From Symbiodinium kawagutii (Eukaryota > Sar > Dinophyceae > Suessiales > Symbiodiniaceae), in the NCBI GenBank assembly GCA_009767595.1, contig VSDK01003971.1, positions 191,082 through 255,081 of the forward strand: DNA of 64,000 nt, written 5' to 3'. The position numbers and the translations under genes are program-made. Shown one piece after another: positions 59,367 through 64,000 of the stretch (within the stretch, counting starts at the first letter, position 1; the number at the start of each line of letters is the position of its first letter). Below the pieces are notes generated by a model, which saw only the letters and a list, made by a program, of their open reading frames with translations, ran no database searches and was not told where the DNA came from.

Positions 59367-61026
59367 TTACAGCGGTGGAGTTGCTCTAAGAGCGGCACTT
59401 CCTCCATTCATGGTTTCCATGGGGATGGAGCCCTGATCGGCCAGGGCGGCATGGACATTGGTGGTCGACTTTCAGATCTGTGCGATTCTCAGCAACCCAT
59501 GCTTCACGCGTGCAGAAGTCTATATACTCAAATGACAAAAAGACGTTCAGCAAAGAGATCTTGAGAGTCTCAAATGGTGCCAATGGATGCCAATGGCATA
59601 TTTTTTAGAGCTTCAATACGAGGACCAGGGATGGCCAGGGCACTTAAAGTGCATGTGTTAAGGGTGGAGGCATAGGAACATTTATGCATCTGGTCTTTGA
59701 ACCTCCTGAGACTACCTGGTATATAGTTATCCCCCATAGTTTCTAGTTGTTATCCCTTATCATTCACCACGGTCACCAGCGTAGTTATTGGTTGGAAACT
59801 ACCTCTCCAATCCTCTCAACACATCGCTTTGGCCTCAGCCAGGGGCACACGCATGTCATTGCCATTTGCGCATGGCGACCCCGTTGGTGGTGATTCCACC
59901 TGACAGCCCATTGTTCAGTCGGTCACGTTTCAGTATGGCAGCCCATTCCTGCAAACGGGGGAAAAAAACGCAGAATACTGTCTGTAGTTTGTCATTTAGA
60001 ATCGTAGGTTTCATCTCTTTGATTTATTGGTGCCATCTGGATGTCTTGCTGAACCCCTGAAGGAGGTACTAGTGGCCGCATTTTATGTTCGGACTCTTTG
60101 ACACGAATGGTTTGAGAAAGTCTCCCAAAAATGATCCGGCAGTGCAACAGAGTTCATTGATGGGAGGAGAGCAGCTAAGTCTTTTCGATCCTTCAATGGG
60201 TTGCAATGAACTCACTATACGAACGGTAGAACCTGATTAGACAAGGGCCCATGATCAACCAGGGTCTCAGGGCTTGTCCCACTGTCATGAGAATTGTTAT
60301 CAATAATCAATAAAGCGTCAATTATGGGCGTGTCGAACTGTGCAGTAGGATGTATAGCATAAGCAGTCAATACTGTCGGGTCTTGTCGAACAGCACTAAT
60401 GAACCCTAGTGATTGCTAATCCGTTGATAATGGTTCGTTGCCATTGTTGCTGCTATCCGGAATCCTTTGGATAATGATAATGATTGGTTCTTAGGCCAGA
60501 TTACAATTAACCATTATCAAAAACCATTCATGAATCACGGAGGAATCATCGTTCCCAACCAATCCGTGATTTGTGCTAGAAATAAGCATTTGAATCATAC
60601 CAATAACCAACCCATTGTTTGTGCAACCACTAGGAATAAGCATTTCCCCCAACCCATGATTTGTGCTAGAAATCACCATCAATGATGATGAATCATCATG
60701 ATGAATCACCATCAATTTGGTTTCCAATCCATTTGAATCACCATCAATGAATCATGACCAGTGAATTGGTAACCTGGGAAACCCTGGGACTTGGACTACC
60801 TGGGAAACCCTGGATCGATTGCCCATCTGAATCTGATTAGGAATCCATTGCCTGCATAACGACAGTTATCCGTTAGGAATATGAACCATCAGATAATATC
60901 ATAGCCATTGGGATTAGGAACCCATTGCCTCCTTACCTGTACGAAACCACCCATGCCCGTGAGTTGGAAACTTCCAACGTGCGACGCCTCTTGTGCTTGC
61001 TGAAACTTTCTCAAAGGAGATTGGGC
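59367..61026 (-). CDS. Unidentified gene, last three exons including the stop
   Basis: Exon 60937-61026 (CGCCAG|G; AQSPLRKFQQAQEASHVG, SFQLTGMGGFVQ; consensus donor GTAAGG), exon 59834-59899 (TGTCAG|G; VESPPTGSPCANGNDMRV, PLAE; GC donor) and terminal exon 59367-59432 (GATCAG|G; GSIPMETMNGGSAALRAT, PPL, stop TAA at 59367-59369). All phases are 0 and the lengths 90/66/66 are multiples of three. Upstream exons must lie between 61.03 and about 61.7 kb, or upstream of the retroelement if that inserted into the gene. No family recognised. Confidence 0.6.
60655..60765. repeat. Short palindromic repeat cluster
   Basis: aatcaccatcaatgatgatg, aatcatcatgatgaatcacc and a second aatcaccatcaatgaatcat form overlapping palindromes. 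It sits in the intron of the gene ending at 59367. Confidence 0.7.
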
Positions 61027-61317
61027 CTGGCGAAGCATTGCAAAGAGCACAGCTCTCAAAGTGGCGAGGCACTGGTTGATGATGGATTAGGTTGATGATG
61101 GATTAGCTGGTTGGTGGTTGGTAAGGAATATGAGTGATGGTTAGTTGGTGGATAATTGTTGGTTGTTGATCTTTTATACTGGATGTTTGAGTAGTTATGA
61201 GTTCTGAATAGTTATTCATCACAGAAAATCAAGGTTGTTGATGTTCATGGTAGCGTTTGCTAATATTCCATAGCCCCGCCTGGTGGAAATATATCGAAAT
61301 CATGAGAGATCCACGCC

Positions 61318-61503
61318 AAATAGCTGTAGTAGTAGCATGAGTAGTAATAGTAGTAGGAGGAGGAATAGGAGTAGTACTTCCAGTAGGAGTAGTAGGAACA
61401 GTAGTAGTAGAAGAAAACAACAACAACTACTACTACTACTTCTACTACTTCTACTGCTTCTACTACTTCTACTACTACTACTACTACTTCTACTACTACT
61501 ACA

Positions 61504-61574
<71 letters not shown>

Positions 61575-61576
61575 AA
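61318..61576. repeat. (TAG/TAC)n trinucleotide array
   Basis: Begins with tagtag units (to about 61415), then switches to long runs of tactac through 61575, another strand-switching simple array (TAG/CTA versus TAC/GTA words). It lies about 190 bp beyond the stop of the recombinase ORF. Homopolymer-like open frames here (poly-Leu, poly-Val, poly-Ser) are artefacts. Confidence 0.95.
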
Positions 61577-61762
61577 TGCAATCGCTGACATGATTCTTCC
61601 CAACCACCCTCCCTCGAAGCGCTATGGCAGGTTTTAACACTGTTGGCGTTGGTCTGTCGCAGGATGTCTGAGCAAGGCAGACTATCTATGTATGACACAG
61701 ACACTCCTGCCAAGCTCATCCTTCTTGACGACTAGCCAAAGTGTTTTCCCGCCTGCATCGCG
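61577..61762. other. 3' flank of the retroelement
   Basis: Non-coding. It may contain the 3' terminus of the DIRS-like element, which I cannot delimit without the other end. Confidence 0.4.
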
Positions 61763-63304
61763 CTAATCGTCGGTGCTGGATGAGGTAGAACCAGAGGAAG
61801 ACGAAGACCTGGAGGATGCAGCTTGTGCTGGGAAACAAACCTTGCACTTGCGGCCCTCTGGTACTTCATCATGCAGCGTAAACCTAGTGAGACCCCGACC
61901 AAAGTACCAGCCACACCTTGCTCTCCATTCTCTGGGATGGAAATCATCGCTCTTGATCAACACTTCGTGTACCTTTCCCTGCTCCGAGGAGTTCTTGACA
62001 AACTCGGTTGAGACCTTGTTTGTCTGTGGGATTGGTTCCACGTCGTTGACCATTTCATCCGAGATAGGGATAAGTTGAGCGACTGCATCCTGGGGAGCTG
62101 GACTCAATGCCTTCAACTCAGCACGAGCTGCAGCAATTGAGTGGGCTAAGGAAACTTCGGTCGCTAATTTGTTAAGGCTCTCCAAGGGGGCTGCCCTAAC
62201 ATACCTTAAGAAAGCCTCAGATGTCCATCGGCCGAAAATCTGGACTCGCCAAAGATCGACACCTGCTCTGGCCAGGTGGCAAGCACCCGAAGCACGAGCA
62301 CAGTGTGCTGTGAACTTTGACGCACCATTGTCCCGATAAATCTCAAGGCCGGACTGCTCGGCGATCTGGGTAAACGTTTGGGCCCATCCCTTCTTGGTAG
62401 GCTTTCCTCCGCCGTGGCATGGGAATAGCCAATCGCCTTGGTTGCCGATCGTTGCTCTTGCTGATTGGACTTGCGCCACCATGAGATGGTAAGGGCACGT
62501 GTCTATCTTGCCAGTCGAGCAGCTGCAGCAGTGTGACCTCGATGTGCCTAGAGCCATCAGATCGGTTTTCGAATTCGGAAGTTTTAAACTGACTTCCTCC
62601 TTCTCACCGTCGATATGGACGTGAGCACATCTGGCGTGGCTTGCCTCGATTTCTCGTAGCAGCCACCATGACGCTAGCAAGCTGGCTCTTCCTGGCCACT
62701 TTGGACCATTCGGATCCAGTGCTGCATCGCCTTTGATTGCCGCCATAGCTTCAAGCCTGATTGGCTCGGCTTGATTTGATGGGCCCAGATCGCGTTTTGA
62801 ACTGCGGACGGCCTTCTTAAACGCTTGTTTGAGCTGGTCCGTTATCGGGAAACCTTGCTCTACATGGCGCCGCTTGGCTGCTTCTAGGTAATTGGCTGCC
62901 GACCTGTAGTCTGCCGCCTTCAGCACACCTACCACCGTGAAGACTAGGTTGGGCGTAAGCTGAAAGGGGTCGTGAAAGCCAGCTTCTGTGGCTAACCTCG
63001 CCCAAGTGGTTTGCAATGACTTTATCGAAGCTCGAGAGGACTCGGCATCTGCTTCGGCCACCAGGGCTTCCGCACATTGACGTGCTGAGCCTCTGGCTAA
63101 CTTGATAGCCTTGTCTAATGAGCCTCTAGCATAGGCCCTCGGTCCTCCATAGGCCTGTTGAACCGGCCTAGGTTGGGCTTCTGGCCCCATTGCAAACCCT
63201 TCGGACAGGACCTTCGACTTGGTGGGTTCTGGTCGGTCATGGCTGACCGATGGGATGCCCAACCCGCTAGGGTTCCTGCCTAGCACACTCTTGAGCCGAA
63301 CCAT
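61763..63304 (-). CDS. DIRS-type tyrosine recombinase, 513 aa
   Basis: ATG at 63304, preceded in frame by TAG at 63328-63326, stop at 61763. The C-terminal half carries the recombinase active site: an early Arg in WLLREIEASHARC, the H-x-x-R block KFTAHCARASGACHLARA, then VDLWRVQIFGRWTSEAF with Trp in the usual His/Trp position, and the nucleophile Tyr in FLRYVR. The N-terminal 180 residues resemble the helical DNA-binding part of phage-integrase-fold enzymes. After the catalytic domain come about 130 further residues with a Cys-containing segment (ARCGWYFGRGL, RKCKVCFP) and a Ser-rich tail. It should join element circles to the target. It starts 79 bp after the RNase H ORF stop, in a different frame. 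Confidence 0.93.
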   Translation of the reverse strand: MVRLKSVLGRNPSGLGIPSVSHDRPEPTKSKVLSEGFAMGPEAQPRPVQQAYGGPRAYARGSLDKAIKLARGSARQCAEALVAEADAESSRASIKSLQTTWARLATEAGFHDPFQLTPNLVFTVVGVLKAADYRSAANYLEAAKRRHVEQGFPITDQLKQAFKKAVRSSKRDLGPSNQAEPIRLEAMAAIKGDAALDPNGPKWPGRASLLASWWLLREIEASHARCAHVHIDGEKEEVSLKLPNSKTDLMALGTSRSHCCSCSTGKIDTCPYHLMVAQVQSARATIGNQGDWLFPCHGGGKPTKKGWAQTFTQIAEQSGLEIYRDNGASKFTAHCARASGACHLARAGVDLWRVQIFGRWTSEAFLRYVRAAPLESLNKLATEVSLAHSIAAARAELKALSPAPQDAVAQLIPISDEMVNDVEPIPQTNKVSTEFVKNSSEQGKVHEVLIKSDDFHPREWRARCGWYFGRGLTRFTLHDEVPEGRKCKVCFPAQAASSRSSSSSGSTSSSTDD

Positions 63305-63383
63305 CTCGGACGTGGTTTTAGTGACCTAAACTCGTCCTGACGTGCAATTGACAGCGCAACAGTTCAGCTGGAGCGGCTCTTTT

Positions 63384-64000
63384 TCACTGGACACGCCAGA
63401 AGGTCGGGCCCAGGTCTGGGACGGGGTCTTTGACCGCCGATCCGAGAAACGGGAACTCCGGCTGTTGCGGAGCCCACTGCCGGCTCAGAGAGTCTGCGAC
63501 CACGTTGGTGATGCCAGGGACGTGCTGGAGTTCGGTCAACCTGTAGTTTCCCGAGGCCACGTCCAATGCAATCTCCCTTGCGATGATTGCCATTGGCACC
63601 GATGGAGAAGTCATTTTGAGGAGCATACGCAATGCCCCTGTGTTGTCCGATTTGACACGCACCGAGACCGTTTTGGGGCATCTAGGCAACCAAAGCCTGA
63701 TCGCCACTAACAGTGCAAGCGATTCCCATGCTGTATTCCAGCCGGGGTCGCCGGTGGTTGCCTCGAACTTCTTCAAGACTTCAGCCGTCAGGTGACTTGC
63801 AAACCAACGCATTGGGGTGCCGGACTTGTATAGCACGCCTCCAATGCCCCAAGGGCATGCGTCTGTGATCAGCTCCCAGCCCTCGTCACGGAGATTGGAA
63901 CTGAACTTTCGTTCCAGCTTGCCATGTTCGTTTCGCAGAAGGGCCTTTATCCAATTCAGGCTTGGCGCTACTCTCTTGGTATGCAAGAGCTTTCCTGCTA
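63384..64000 (-). CDS. RNase H domain of the DIRS-like polyprotein (5' truncated by window)
   Basis: Open from the window edge to the stop at 63384; there is no in-frame stop upstream of TTG 63986, so the protein begins off-window. RNase H acidic residues are all visible: Asp in ELITDACPWGIGGVLY, Glu in NTAWESLALLVAI, Asp in VRVKSDNTGALRM and Asp in NVVADSLSR. This layout is the compact RNase H that follows the reverse transcriptase in DIRS and Ty3-like elements; it removes the RNA strand during cDNA synthesis. Confidence 0.93.
   Translation of the reverse strand, partial: AGKLLHTKRVAPSLNWIKALLRNEHGKLERKFSSNLRDEGWELITDACPWGIGGVLYKSGTPMRWFASHLTAEVLKKFEATTGDPGWNTAWESLALLVAIRLWLPRCPKTVSVRVKSDNTGALRMLLKMTSPSVPMAIIAREIALDVASGNYRLTELQHVPGITNVVADSLSRQWAPQQPEFPFLGSAVKDPVPDLGPTFWRVQ

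Larger units (their letters stand above)
61763..64000 (-). mobile_element. DIRS-like tyrosine-recombinase retrotransposon (3' part)
   Basis: Two intron-free, GC-rich minus-strand ORFs, an RT/RNase H-type ORF followed by a tyrosine recombinase ORF, are the signature of DIRS-order retroelements, which integrate by recombinase rather than DDE integrase. The element continues past the right edge, where the reverse transcriptase core should be. Both ORFs are intact over the visible part, so the copy may be recent. Confidence 0.92.

Noticed and set aside
61260..61719. Poly-Leu, poly-Val and poly-Ser frames
   Set aside because: TAG/TAC triplet array; no protein outside the array.
63342..63710. 122-codon plus-strand frame
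   Set aside because: Antisense shadow of the RNase H ORF.

Overview
The window reads as nuclear DNA of a dinoflagellate, most likely Symbiodiniaceae-like. Coding sequence comes as very small exons (27-215 bp) scattered through long, repeat-rich, AT-leaning introns. Wherever protein homology fixes the reading frame, introns end AG|G and start with GT, GC or GA in roughly equal numbers, a splice-site usage known from Symbiodinium. No prokaryotic operon structure, CRISPR array, rRNA or tRNA was seen. I assigned exons by hand from homology, frame continuity and the AG|G pattern, so boundaries are predictions.

Almost every exon I can support lies on the minus strand, as if the window is one unidirectional gene cluster. 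From the left: a cystathionine beta-lyase-like gene (0.78-1.43 kb, running off the left edge); an unidentified gene (about 3.6-7.3 kb); a 202-bp satellite with higher-order structure (about 8.5-12.8 kb) flanked by G/C-tract repeats; unidentified genes at 13.4-14.1 and 16.1-17.4 kb; a TPR co-chaperone-type gene (20.2-23.9 kb, possibly reaching 19.2 and 28.0 kb); a repeat-rich stretch; PPR-like and other exons at 34-36.3 kb; and a complete-core ABCB-type half-transporter (37.85-55.8 kb, at least 20 exons) with an N-terminal treble-clef (ZZ/C1-like) zinc finger. Another unidentified gene ends at 59.37 kb. At the right edge is a DIRS-like retrotransposon (61.76 to beyond 64 kb) with RNase H and tyrosine recombinase ORFs.

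The non-coding part is unusually structured. It holds a family of roughly 100-bp foldback elements (at least 8 copies), a 400-bp foldback at 51.52-51.92 kb, several low-complexity arrays whose motif switches strand in the middle (30.8-31.2, 39.5-41.4, 52.0-53.05 kb), long tetra- and trinucleotide arrays, and a 244-bp tandem duplication inside an ABC-gene intron. The genes do not form an obvious pathway: sulfur amino acid metabolism, chaperone-type TPR, membrane transport and retrotransposition are neighbours only.
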